DNA of 64,000 nt from Megamerina dolium (taxonomy: Eukaryota; Arthropoda; Insecta; Diptera; Megamerinidae). The translations under genes were made by a program, and so were the position numbers. This document shows, in pieces, positions 23,239-35,050 of this stretch. Each line of letters begins with the position of its first letter. Within the stretch, counting starts at the first letter, position 1. The stretch lies in contig OY978528.1 in assembly GCA_963854835.1 (NCBI GenBank), forward strand, positions 31,603,335 through 31,667,334, read 5' to 3'. The notes below the pieces were generated by a model. The model was not told where the DNA came from. It saw only the letters and a list, made by a program, of their open reading frames with translations, and made no database searches.

Positions 23239-24386
23239 TCAGGTGCAGTAAAAAGAAATACATTATTTTTCCAAAATATGGATTTAGTAATCTGTATCTT
23301 TCGTTGTATAAGTGCGATCGGGTTACGCTAGATGGCGTTAGAAAGATAGGATTTCATGCTAAATAAACTTTTCAGGCAGTTTTGTGATTGCTTGACTCAG
23401 TATTGTTTGAGCATGCGTCAAAAATGGACACCAGTAAAGAGAAAATATGCCATATTTTACAGTTTTTATTCCATAAAGGCGAGAACGCAAGCCAGTCGGC
23501 TGAAAATGTGAATAGTGTTTATGGTCCTGATACTGTAACAGCCAATCACGTGCAATTTTGGCTTCGTCGATTCTGTTCCGGTAATTTTGATGTCAAAGAT
23601 GGACCACGCTCTGGAAGGCCACTTGTCAAAAATATCGATAAAGTAATGGAAATCGTCGAGTGCAATCGTCATGTAAGCACTGTTTCTATTGCCCAGGAGC
23701 TAAACATTGCACATTTCTGTAGCGGATGGTTACTGGTGATGGAAAGTGGGTCACTTACGACAACGTCACTTACGAAAACGATCGTGGTCGAATCGCTGTG
23801 AGCCGGCGCAAACGGTGGCTAAGCCAGGATTGGCAGTCAGAAAGGTTTTGCTATATGTTTGGTTGGATTGGAAAGGAATCTTTTCTTATGAGCTGCTCCC
23901 CTACGGTCAAATTCTCAATGCGGACCTGTACTGTTAACAATTGTACCGTCTGAAGTAAGCGATCACCCAGGAGCGGCCAGTTTTGACCAATAGGAGGGGA
24001 ATTGTGTTCCATCAGGACAACGCCAGGCCACACACATCGATAGTGACTTGCCAGAAGCTCCGAGAGCTTGGTTGGGAGGTTCTTATGCATCCACCTTATA
24101 GTCCGGACCTGGCACCAAGTGATTACTACCTGTCCCTGACTATGGCGATTGATTTTGCTGGTGAAAAATTCGCCTCAAGAGAACCTTGTGAAAATCGACT
24201 GTCCCAGTTGTTTGCCAATAAGGACGCGGGTTTCTATGAGAGTGGCATTATGAAATTACCTTCAAAATGGCAACAAGTTATCAAATAAAACGGTGCATAT
24301 TTGACCTAAATCGGATCATTCTGACTATGCCAAATAAAACCTTCAATTTAATGCAGAAATAGTGGATTTCTTTTTACTATACCTTA
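23239..24386 (+). mobile_element. Mariner element, mellifera-subfamily-like, internally deleted, with TIRs
   Basis: The left end TCAGGTGCAGTAAAAAG and the reverse complement of the right end TAAGGTATAGTAAAAAG are inverted copies that stay similar for about 30 bases. TA dinucleotides flank both (23237-23238 and 24387-24388). Length is 1148 bp, compared with about 1.3 kb for full elements. The interior carries a broken transposase gene of the type with YDN..RKRSWS and HPPYSPDLAPSDY motifs, which I associate with the mellifera subfamily. It is non-autonomous. Confidence 0.8.
23424..24288 (+). pseudogene. Mariner (DD34D) transposase pseudogene
   Basis: The start ATG at 23424 (MDTSKEKICHILQF) opens an intact N-terminal helix-turn-helix region to about 23708 (SIAQELNIAH). 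A deletion of roughly 45 to 50 codons then joins directly to MVTGDGKWVTYDN (first catalytic Asp). Frameshifts follow around 23765 and 23940. The last part (23983-24288) is open again with FHQDNARPH (second Asp) and PYSPDLAPSDY (third Asp). The spacing between these two Asp residues is 34, confirming D,D34D. It ends at TAA 24286-24288. The triad residues themselves are present, but the reading frame is broken. Confidence 0.85.
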
Positions 24387-25825
24387 TATTGCATATTGTA
24401 AGGTATGAAAACAAACATCGGCCTTAAGTTAAAGTAAAGTGCATTTAAATAGGGCATAGTCTAGCATTTGTTTTGAATTCCATACAATCCCAAAATCATG
24501 AATGATTAAGCTGGTACAGTACATTTCCTACTGACTAACATGTTGTAAAGACAGTGTAGGACAACAATAATGATAGATTTACTTACTTTTTGCATATCAT
24601 CAACATCATCATTATCATCATCATTATTAGCATGTTTTCAGCGTATACGACAGATGACGACAGTTTGTCTGCAAGCATCATTCATACTGACATTAATATG
24701 AATAGTAATTGTTATGTATTGTAGGTATATTGATGAATTGAAATATCTCTCTGTCTATTTATAATAATATTTGTGATATGAAAAACTTAAATGCTCAAGG
24801 GAATTGGCCCATTTAATACCAATAAATATGATATCAATTAAAATCATTTATGTGATTTTTAATCAAGATTACACATAAGTACCTGTTTAGCCTGTAGGCA
24901 TATTTCTGTAATTAAAATAAATATTTGTGATTAACAACTAATCAATTATTCAAGTACAAGTATAAGCAAATATTTTATGATTGTAATTTATTTCTATTAG
25001 CACATCTTTTAAGATTTACTTTATTTCTATTACGTAGTTATGTTGCCATTGTGATGTTAATTGTTTTGCAAAGACAAGAAAACGTTTAATTATTATCGCA
25101 TTTCAAATGTAATTGTCAGTCAGTGAACGTGAGTGTAGTATTTTAACTGGAATTTAATTGTAAGTACGTGTATTTAAAAATTAAGGTGTCAACTAGTTTC
25201 TCAATGAAGATCCAGCAGGAGATTTTTTATTTGTTTTATTGTATTTTTCTAGGTAGGTACTATTAAGGGTATTGTAGAAATAACACGAACGTTGTAAATT
25301 ATTTCAATCTGATAAGTGAATAATTGTAGGATTTGTCAATGTACTTTTGATACTAGTTACAAATACATCTAGATGGAAATAAAAATGAAATTAAATTATT
25401 ACTTTATTGCACCTTCATAAGATTAAATAAGATTAAAAAGTTTTCACTTCTCATCTTACAATTGCTGTTGTTATAAACGATGCCTACGATGCCTTCGTGA
25501 AATTTATTTTTTTTTCTCAAATAGGAAATATAATTATCTAACTAGATAAACTAGTGTATATTATGGTAGTTTGCATAAAATTATCACCAATACATATGAC
25601 ATCCACCTTAACTACTTAGATACCTACAGTTAGTTTTATAGCGCTGTTTTAGATTGTCATCCTCATCGAACTTTGTAGCAATGAAGTAAGACTCTTACTA
25701 TCCTCTGAATTTATGCAGCTTTTACATTAATTATCAGAGATAAGTATAGAATGTGGCAACGTGACCCACATCGATACGATCTCAGTTAATGAACTGACAA
25801 CAAAACCGACTGGCAATTACAGCAC
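24387..25825. other. AT-rich non-coding sequence
   Basis: Begins with a foldback ATACCTTA...TAAGGTAT (24379-24406) overlapping the mariner end. CAT-type repeats lie near 24598-24630. No gene seen. Confidence 0.5.
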
Positions 25826-26018
25826 AGCAATTGGCAATTCTTCCGGCAGTAACAATTTACCATTGAAACGCTTCTAAAAGAACTTTGTGACAAAGTTCAG
25901 AGAAAGTGATGTCGCAAGAGATCTGCTGTTCAGAAATTTAAAACTCACAACAGTAATGTAAGAGAAGCACGGTCAAAGAGCACTTCGGGGCTTATAAGTT
26001 CCACATATTTTTTTTTTT
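25826..26018 (+). mobile_element. tRNA-derived SINE, 5'-truncated copy (copy 4)
   Basis: Starts within the body at AGCAATTGGCAATTC, as in copy 1 near 440. It runs through AGTGATGTCGCAAGAG and the 3' block CACTTCGGGGCTTATAAGT to a T-run. The tRNA head is missing, and a deletion near 25945 removes the ATACTGTCC block. It abuts a DD41D relic. Confidence 0.8.
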
Positions 26019-26021
26019 AGA

Positions 26022-26900
26022 ATTTTCCATTTAAGAATTAAACACAAAATCATTCAAATGACTGCTACAGTTGGCTTTACATTATCCCATCCGATCAACC
26101 CAATTTTCCAGTACATTTTCGATTGCTTGAGCTCCAATCTCATCAATGGCACTTCGATTTCGTGTTTCGAGGCCTCAGTCATCTTTGGATAGTTATCGTA
26201 ACACTTATCCTTAACGGCTTTCCACAAAAAATCGTCTAATGTGGTCAAATTATGGCTCCAAGGCGTCCAATTGACATCAGCATTTCGGCCCGATGGTAAC
26301 ATTAGCTATGTCCTGTTGAAACCGCATGTCGCATATACGTACATTTTTGGAAACAAAAATTCGATTAAGATGACACAGTAGTGCTCGTCATTGACAGTAA
26401 CGACGGCTCCTTGACTTTTTTAAAGGAAAAATTGCCCAATAACGCCGCCACACCAAAAACCACACCAAACAGTCAATAGCATTGGCTTCTGAACAATCAC
26501 GTTGGATTCTCTGATCCCCAAATTCGGTAATTTTACTAATTGAAATAGCTTCTAAGGTGAAAACGAACTTCATCGAAAACATGATTTTTCGGTAAAAATA
26601 CGAACCGAAAACGCATCGAATGGTCATAAATCTTCATTTATTTTGTTAGATGTGACAAGTTGATGTTGATGAATGTTAACGCACACTTTGAGCAAGAGCA
26701 GGAATTAGTCTGCTGATCACACTAGATGTGGTCAACGTCCAGTTCTTTTTTACCAAATTTTGTTCGTAAATTTCTGACAGTTTCGGTTGAAGACTCACAA
26801 CTTAAGACGTATGTTTTCCATATTTCCCAATTTTGTTCAAGCGTAAAGCATCCCATTTCGTAAATGTCAAACATTAAACTAAATTTCTATGAACTTATGA
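26022..26900 (-). mobile_element. DD41D (rosa-like) mariner-type relic
   Basis: On the minus strand there is a start-like region MGCFTLEQNWEIWKTYV (from about 26857), then a large loss, then FDEVRF-L..YFN..NYRIWGSENP in broken frames around 26600-26490. The C-terminal block VNW-P-S-NLT-LD-FLW--VKDKCY follows at 26260-26180. The order and the LTxLDxFLWxxVKDK signature match the element at 35051-36333, but the sequence is a different lineage. The left end (CCATTT...AAACACAAAATC) resembles that element's terminal sequence. Several stops and frameshifts are present. Confidence 0.7.
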
Positions 26901-28999
26901 ATGTCATTATACCTCTCAAAATCCAAAATATCCTGTAGTTAAAATTCCAAACGCACTCTGTATATCAAGTACTAGATATAATCGTATATAGTGAGTTTCA
27001 GCTTCGAAAACGTAAATTTTCGTGCGAAAAGTGTGAAAACAAGTATACTGAGTTACAAGTATTTGACTTGTGAACTCCTTCAAATTGGAGTTTATATATT
27101 TATATGCATATTACGTATCTTATGTATGTGTAGGATTATAAATTGCTACATTTTGAGAAAAATCAACTAAATTGGTGTCACATAATTATACAATGGGCAC
27201 ATACAATATATATACATATATTAAAAGAGAAATCTACATAATGTAATAAAGCAAAAATTAAAACTGGATACAATACAGAAACAGCAATATAACAACATAT
27301 GAAAATTATATATAATTTGCTGATAAAACACAGTCAGGAAGCAAATACAAACAATAACCGACAACAAGCAATTGACCTTCGCACTACTTTTATAAATTTA
27401 TTTAATCATCATGATTATCACCATCACTGTCATCATTATCATCATCGTCGTCATCGTCGTCGTCATCGTAATTATCATCATTGTCATGAGGCAGCAACAG
27501 ACAGAGTAACAATTGCAAATGCAACAAGCCAAATGAAATGCAACAGCGTCTGCCGCTTGATCATTCATTATTACAGGCTGCTATTGTCGTTGTTGTTGTT
27601 TTTGTTTTTCCTTTTATTTATTTGTTGTTAAAGCTATTTTAAAAATGAAACAGCAACAACAGCAAAATGCTTTAAAAAGCAAACAATAATAAGAAAATCG
27701 TTGATGCAGATACATAGTATTGTAGTACAACAATTACATACAATCATTCACTGAACAGCATTGCATTACATTGCTCAAATGTGGACAATGCTCGTATTAT
27801 ACATATTTGTGTGTATACATTTCAATATACATACGTATTGGATCTGTTCAAATATTAATAAAAAAAAAAGATTTTATATATTTCCCATTTAGAACTGAAA
27901 GCTTCTCTTTTTAATAGAATTTGTAAAAATAATATTAAAAATTATTCAAATCTATTTTCAGACACTGTAAATAGATTGAAAAAATATATATAAAAAAAAT
28001 ATTCTGAAACTTAAATACCTCTTTTGGACAGGTCACCATCTATATCTGTATATTTATCTATATTTAAACTTATACACAGATATTTTACCAATATTATTGA
28101 CTTTTACTCAAGCAACACAACCAATCAGTACTTGCTTTAGTCGTCGTTGTTTTTTTTTTTTTTGGCTGCTCATTGTTTACATCGCGGTTTAGCAAAAAAA
28201 CTTTATAGCAAAAACAAGTATATTATGCTGGTGATTATATTTAGATATTAAATAGATGTTTTTATATATGTATATCAACGACCAATAAAAATATATGACT
28301 GTAAGGATAATACAAGTTTCGTCAATATAAATAAGCATTAATATCAATAAAAAACAAAAAATCTATAAAAATTAAATAAAGAATATTTGCATACACCAGC
28401 TCGTAATTACCTACATTTGACTGGTTTATTTTTATTTATATAGGCTATTATTTCTTCTCCAGATATATAAATATCTTAATCTTAAATATGATTATTTAAC
28501 AATTACACAGGACAACAAGCGCCATCAACTTTTCCAAATGAGCAACACTGAGCCATGTACTACTCTATATTATATAAATTTCAATTTTTAAGAGTCACTT
28601 TTATGTACACATACTGACGTATTCAACATATACAAGCCATACATACATAGATACTTGAAGGAGCAACTACTTGTACAAAAGTCGTTTACCTACCAACCTA
28701 CATTTGATTTGAGGTAGCATGTATGCAACTACTTGGCTTCTGCTTTAGCTATCTGCTGTTGCCTTTGCTACTGTTTGTGTTGATATATTTTGTTTATTGT
28801 ACCTACCCATACATATGTATGTGCCTAGATACCTACTCACCAGCCTTTAAATAAATCCGTAGCTCAGCTCTGTTACAAGTGATTTTTATTGTTGCAATTG
28901 TTTGTGCATATTGCCTGCCATACAACATTATGAACATACATATATCGTGGCATGTAGGTATGTGAATGAGTATCTTAATACACATATTACTTATGTTTG
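26901..28999. other. AT-rich non-coding sequence with CAT/CGT repeats
   Basis: A CAT/CGT trinucleotide tract at 27407-27488 gives a histidine- and arginine-rich chance frame. The remainder is AT-rich, with poly-T and TTG runs. If the exon-like ORF at 29000-29148 is real, its 3' UTR would lie just below 29000. Confidence 0.5.
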
Positions 29000-29148
29000 T
29001 TATTCGTCTCGATTCAAGTTGTCCAGTTTGCAACTAAGTTCGTCTAGCATAACTTCATCATCATCAGCGTCATCGCGACTCAAAAGTGTACTTTGATCAC
29101 GGCTTTTTAGCTTCTTTATATGTATGATGTTGAGGGGTTTAAATGCAG
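29000..29148 (-). CDS. Candidate terminal coding exon or small ORF, acidic C-terminus (unidentified)
   Basis: On the minus strand an open frame ends at TAA (29000-29002) and reads KPLNIIHIKKLKSRDQ, then an acidic stretch DDADDDEVMLDEL, then CKLDNLNRDE. The composition is protein-like (balanced charge, few A/T-driven residues) and unlike nearby chance frames. A possible acceptor CAACAG lies at 29149-29150, preceded by CTAATAAC, a good branch-point match, but the tract between is a CAA repeat and not a polypyrimidine run. Alternatively, an ATG at 29191 would give a free-standing 63-residue protein. I do not recognise the family. Function is unknown. Confidence 0.4.
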
Positions 29149-29191
29149 CTGTTGTTGTTGTTGTTGTTATTAGTATTATTGGAGAGTACAT

Positions 29192-32100
29192 TCATTTGGA
29201 TATTTGCTTCGAGTAAAAATTAATTATGATATTTTACAATTGTTCACTGACGTTAACGAAGCTGAAGAAAACAAATTTTACCCTCTACTATGCATATATA
29301 CATATTTTGTAAACATGTATACATATGTGTTAGTTGCTAAATTGAGTCCGTTAATTATCGTATTGATTAAAAAAGAAGAACAAGAAAAAAAGGAATATAC
29401 CGCAATTTCCATAATAATAAAAAAAAGGTATCATCAAAAACAAGCGTGTTTCTTAAGTCTTTTGCATTATTTATTGGATATACGCGTACGAAAAGAATAA
29501 AATTTATTTCATATTCTGTTTGCGTATCTAACTAATTTCTATCAAATATAAACGACAAAGTCCATTGCTCTATTCATGGCATCCATTAATAATATATATT
29601 TTTTTTTTAATAATATAGATAGCATTATGAAAATTAAATTTATATCATCAAATTTTTGGAATATTCCAATGTTTAAACATATTTCGTTGGCGTAATTTTT
29701 AAGTCGCTGTTAATTCTTTAAATCGAACATTTACATACATAATTAAATGTCACATGAAAGAAACTTGATATTAAGTTTTTAAATTATTTACAAAAAAAAA
29801 TTGTCTCGTATTCGTATGAATTTGTTCATTCTACCAAATATTCAATTGGTCAAAACGTACCATATTGTCTCGTGTCAGATTTATAAAAATAATTTTACGC
29901 CAATTTACATGCATATACATATGCGTGGATATACTTTCCGAACGACTTTGCACCTAGTCACATGAGAGGAAATACTTTCCTTCTACTTTTATCTACATAT
30001 TTATTTTTGGATGGGTCTGGGTCTCATTTTTTATATACCAATATTTTGTATATGACAATTTACATAGATAGTTAAATACCTAAAATAAATACAATAATAA
30101 ATTCTATTTAAGGTTATTAAACTATCTACATCAATCAATAAATATACATATTTTTGCATAAGCTGTTTATATTCTATCACCGTTCTTTTAACTAACCGCA
30201 TATAAGGAAACATTAAAAGAAAAAAAAAAATAAGAAAAGAATATCTATTCTTGGATTCTATTGTCTCACTTGCGAATCATCAACTCTTTCTTTAGTTGCG
30301 ATATTATACACATACAAATATATAGCAATCTTCATATTACTTTTGGCTGCACTGTGACATTCTCTTCTTACATTTGCAGCGCATTTGTAATTCTGGGGAA
30401 ATTCTTACGAGGAACGTTTTCAACGCATCTTTAACCAAAAAGTTTTAGACACTGGATTCAGTGCTAGATATTCGAACCCAACTGACTACAGAATGGGCAA
30501 CTTAGCCATCCACAAAATCAACAAACCGGTCGATTCGAACCTGCCAAGCATTCGAATTATACTTCCATGAATTCCCAGAATATTCGTACGTATCACAGGA
30601 ATGTCAGAAGACACATTAGCGAAGGAGTACAAACTATGTACAAATTACTTCTCAAAACCTATCGATTCAAGCGCCTGTAAGAGTCCATTCTGGGGCTTCG
30701 TATGCAGAAAGAGGGCGCCTCTTATTACTACATAGGTTAGAAAATGCTCCCAGCTCTGGTCTAAAAGAAGTACCTTCAACATAATTCCCAAACACTAGGC
30801 AGTTGCAAACACCAGAAATCACCATTCGAAAAATAGTACGGTCCTGATTGGAACGGTATTCATAAATCTTAAATATAATAACACGATCGCGTACCCCAAC
30901 TTGATTTCTCTCTATTAAGTTTATAAACTATGATTTTTGATTTACCATTACGCTATATGTTGTCGTGTAACTCAAATACTCACTCCAGCTAAGTCCAAGA
31001 TGTTGCATCAAACATTTGGTTTACGATCAGTGCTAATGTTCTTTGCAATCCTTATGTCTATGATGGAAAGAAATATGTAAGAAGTGAAAGATATCAGATT
31101 TGATAAGACCCCGTTTGGAAGAATGGACCGATCATTTTTCTAATCATAAAGCTCTTTGTAAATTCATTTAATCCTTAGGACATTTCTATTGAGCTATTTG
31201 AATTAATTTCATTAAAACTTAAGAATTACTCCTTCCATCGAGGTTGTTGACTTTTCTTTATTTACATATGGTCTACGACCAATCAGCATATGCATTCATC
31301 CTATGACAACGCCATAACATCTTCTACCAATATTTTTGTCTACGATAGAAGGACTAATATATTAATGAGCTACAGAATATATGTACCAGCAAAAATATCT
31401 GGGCGATAATTGTACAGATGGCTCAAAGAATCATAAATGAATTCAATCCTTACAAGATAGTCATGCTCAAACTCTAAAATTAAGCTCTCTATCACGAGTT
31501 CAATCTGTAATTACTAGTTGCGATTTTTCAATCTTTCTTTATTTGACTTTATATAGAATAAATTATAATAATTTGATTTTATTGCCCAAAAATGATGTCT
31601 TATATGATAACGCATAATTTAATTTGTAAAGCAAGCGTTTAATTTTTGGGGAATACCTTCAAATTTAATGAAATTTCTAAGCGAATTTCTAAATGCAATT
31701 GTGTTTAATTCTTTTGTATTATTTACTTTATAAATCATTTCATTGTTTATAATTATTATATTTGCTACAAATGTTGTTTGGGTTAACAACAGAAACAAAA
31801 GCAATTAAATTTGCATATATTATTAGAAACGTGTTTGCACTTCCATTTTAATTAAATTACTCTGATTATTAGTGACAACTCGGTGAAATGTAATTTTCAA
31901 TTTTTTATCTTTTTATTTTCTAATTCGATCATCCGAAATACCAGTTTATTACTACATCTTTTGGCCAAATCCGTTCACTTTTAGAATTATAAAAGGCTTA
32001 TAAATAAATTAGAATATTCTTTTTCGTATTTTATGACATCGAAACATCTTCAATAACTTAATTTATATAACTTTATATGAGCGTTACAGGTACTAAGCGC

Positions 32101-32351
32101 CTCATAAAGGAACCATAGCTCATTTGCATCATAATCCTATAATAATAATAATAATGTATTGTAAACGTAGGTAATACTGAAAGTCTGCAGAAACGTAAAT
32201 TAAGTTTTGTTTACCAATTGCGTAAGTATGATTTTTAAAAAATTTTTAGTACGAAAACGTGTTTTGGAAAATAAAAGAAATTTGTGAAAAATATGTAATT
32301 TTTCGTAAATTTTTTGTAGGATAATTTTTAGATTATTTTAAATGTTTATCG
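29192..32351. other. AT-rich non-coding sequence, nothing firm
   Basis: The stretch 30380-31060 is somewhat less AT-rich and may derive from an old repeat, but no motif was recognised in any frame. The rest is A/T-rich. Confidence 0.45.
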
Positions 32352-32508
32352 GTGAACTCGAAGCCTACACATTCTAGTCTTAGTGACGAATTTTGTGACA
32401 CCCATCCATCAAATGTTGCTATTCCAGCAAACATCGATACTGCGCGAAAAAAGATTGAAGCAGATCGACGAAGTATGTCATATGCCAAAACTTAGAAACA
32501 TCCTTGAT
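32352..32508 (+). mobile_element. Mariner transposase scrap (N-terminal linker region)
   Basis: A single frame reads SDEFCDTHPSSNVAIPANID, continues TARKKIEADRR, then MSYAKT and a stop. This corresponds to the mariner region between the two DNA-binding motifs (SDEF.EGRP...NIDAVR..I..DR..TY). No TIRs or other parts were found near it. It is a short relic. Confidence 0.55.
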
Positions 32509-33250
32509 AAAAGTCTAGTCAAAACTTAGTAGTCATTCAATTTAACAATGTAACATCTAAATATAATTTAGAGAAAAAATCATATTTTCATATTTTCAAA
32601 AAAATTCAGTAATTCTTATATTTTTTATGGTTTTATTGATTCAAAAAAAAAAAAGAAATAAATAAGAAAATGATTTAATGGTAGCAAATGCTTCTGAAAA
32701 TATTTACAGTACCGTAAGAGATGATGAAACTTTGAAATATTCGTGCAAGTACATGTAGCATATATGCTTATGTAAATGCTTACATATATGTATATAAATA
32801 TTGTAAATATATATACTTACATCAAATATATGTATAAACACGTATTTAAATCTAGCTGTAATTAAAAAAACCACATTTGACATTGTTTATATAAAATTTA
32901 TAATTTGATTGAGATTAAACCTCGCCTAAATGCACCAAATCAGCGATAAGTAGTGTATATAGTACTACGTCCCTGTATTTGTTGCTGTTGCTAACAAACT
33001 TATGCCTATATACAACAATGTTAGTATACTTGAAGTCTAATTGACTTTATTCACGCTTTTGATTTCGTTTTGTTCACTTTTCATACATATCGTACATCTA
33101 TTTCTGCTACTTCTTATTTATTTTGTTTGCTCGTATATACTCGTGAGTACTATGTGCATACTCGTATTTACGTTGATATGTTAAATAAAAATTGTTATCA
33201 TTGCAAACGTGCAACGTGCTAGTTAACTATGTGGCTCATTTTACGTTGCA

Positions 33251-33252
33251 GC

Positions 33253-33311
<59 letters not shown>
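33251..33311. repeat. (AAT)n microsatellite
   Basis: About 19 AAT units, followed by AAC units to 33330. Confidence 0.95.
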
Positions 33312-33314
<3 letters not shown>

Positions 33315-34097
33315 CAACAGCAACAACGACGACATCACACAACAGCATCAACGTCAATTGATATCATAGTAGTATAAGTGTAAAATCACTTGTACATACA
33401 CACATACATAGGATTGCTGAGCACATGCATGGCTGCATGGCTGCATGCCTGCATGTACAAATACTAAACGTATTTACAACTAGCTATGTATATGTATGTC
33501 AAAGTATACAAAATGCACATAATAACAAGAAAACTGGCAAAATCTGAAAACGTTCAGATGAAAAAATAATAATACAATAATGACAACAACAACAACCACA
33601 ACGATGACTGCGATGATAAAAAATGATTTCTTCTTCTTCTTATATATTTTGGCTTGTATTTCTTTATTGCATAACGTCTGCTGAAGCTGTTCAAGATAAA
33701 AGTTGTATGCCAGAAGAAGAAAAAGAAAAATAAGAAGAAGAAGAGAATAATAACAGAAAAAGTAATCATATACAAACGTGTTTATATTTCTTTATTATTA
33801 TGATCATTTTTATTTATATAGGTATTTGTTTTTGTGTAATTGTGTATTTGTTTTTTTTTCGTTTTCGAGTTTAGCGTAGATTCTTCTAAAGTCTACAAAA
33901 AAAATTGTTTTTAAAATATTCATTTAGAAAAAAGACGATGTCTTTGATCATAATAATAATAATAATAATAACAATAAAACCAATGTACATATGGAAAAAA
34001 CTAATTAAAATTAATAAAGAAAAATACTATAAGTATTAAACAGAAGCAACAACAACAACAGTTACAAACCTTTTAATTTAAATGTGCTTTTAAACTA

Positions 34098-34114
34098 TAT
34101 ATACATATATATGT

Positions 34115-34171
<57 letters not shown>

Positions 34172-34186
34172 CATATAGTATATATA

Positions 34187-34246
<60 letters not shown>

Positions 34247-34250
34247 TTAC
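34098..34250. repeat. (AT)n microsatellite, two long blocks
   Basis: Two nearly pure TA/AT runs (about 34118-34163 and 34187-34242) separated by GTATATACATATAGTATAT-type sequence. Assembly length is likely unreliable here. Confidence 0.95.
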
Positions 34251-35050
34251 TATAAATATATCTTCACATATATTTAGTATGTATTAAGATGTCGATTCCA
34301 TCAGTTTTGTTGGCTGGCTTCCTTGAGTATACCACATACATAGGTACACAAATTTATATGCAATAAATGCAATTAAAAATGGCCTTAATAAAATATACAC
34401 ATACAAACGTAGGCACATGTACTCTATCTCTTTTAAGATAGCGTATTTTAAATAAAAATAATCATAATAATAATAATAATAATAATATAGTATAATTTTG
34501 AAAAAAAATAAAACAAAAACGGCACATGCATATATACATTCACATTTGAACGTATTTACCCATGTACATCAAATTTTTGTTACACATAATGACAGCCAAA
34601 AATGTCAAGTGTGACAAGCTTAGTGCACATTTTAATTACAACTAAATTGAATAACAACATTAGCTAACTGCCTACATAAGTATCTATTTATATATAACAT
34701 GTATATGTATATATACGTACACATACAAATGCAATATACATTAGTCCGGTACGACGAAATTATGTTGCGAATATTTGATTCTAATATTGTGAAAAAAATA
34801 TATAGTGACGCTTCAATTTAAAATTTAAGCATTATTATTTGTTTTATTCATTTGAGAAATGTCTTATCGAAATCTAAAATGTTTAGCTTTTCGATTTGAA
34901 GATTTTTATGAAAATTCACTCTTTCTGCGATTGAAAAAAAAAACATTATAACTGAATAACGATTTTAAAGTTGTTTCTTCTTTCGAAACCAATATTTCAA
35001 GTTTTGGAACAAGTAGTCTTAGTCTTCCATTACACTGAGCCTCACAAATA

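Larger units (their letters stand above)
32509..35050. other. AT-rich non-coding sequence with long microsatellites
   Basis: Holds the (AAT)n, (AT)n and CAA/GAA repeat tracts listed separately. Chance frames across them are rich in I and Y. No gene. Confidence 0.6.

Noticed and set aside
27299..27631. His/Arg-rich 110-residue ORF
   Set aside because: The His and Arg runs come from CAT/CGT repeats; there are no splice or start signals and no family.
34084..34287. 67-residue Tyr/Ile-rich ORF
   Set aside because: It is a direct translation of an (AT)n microsatellite.
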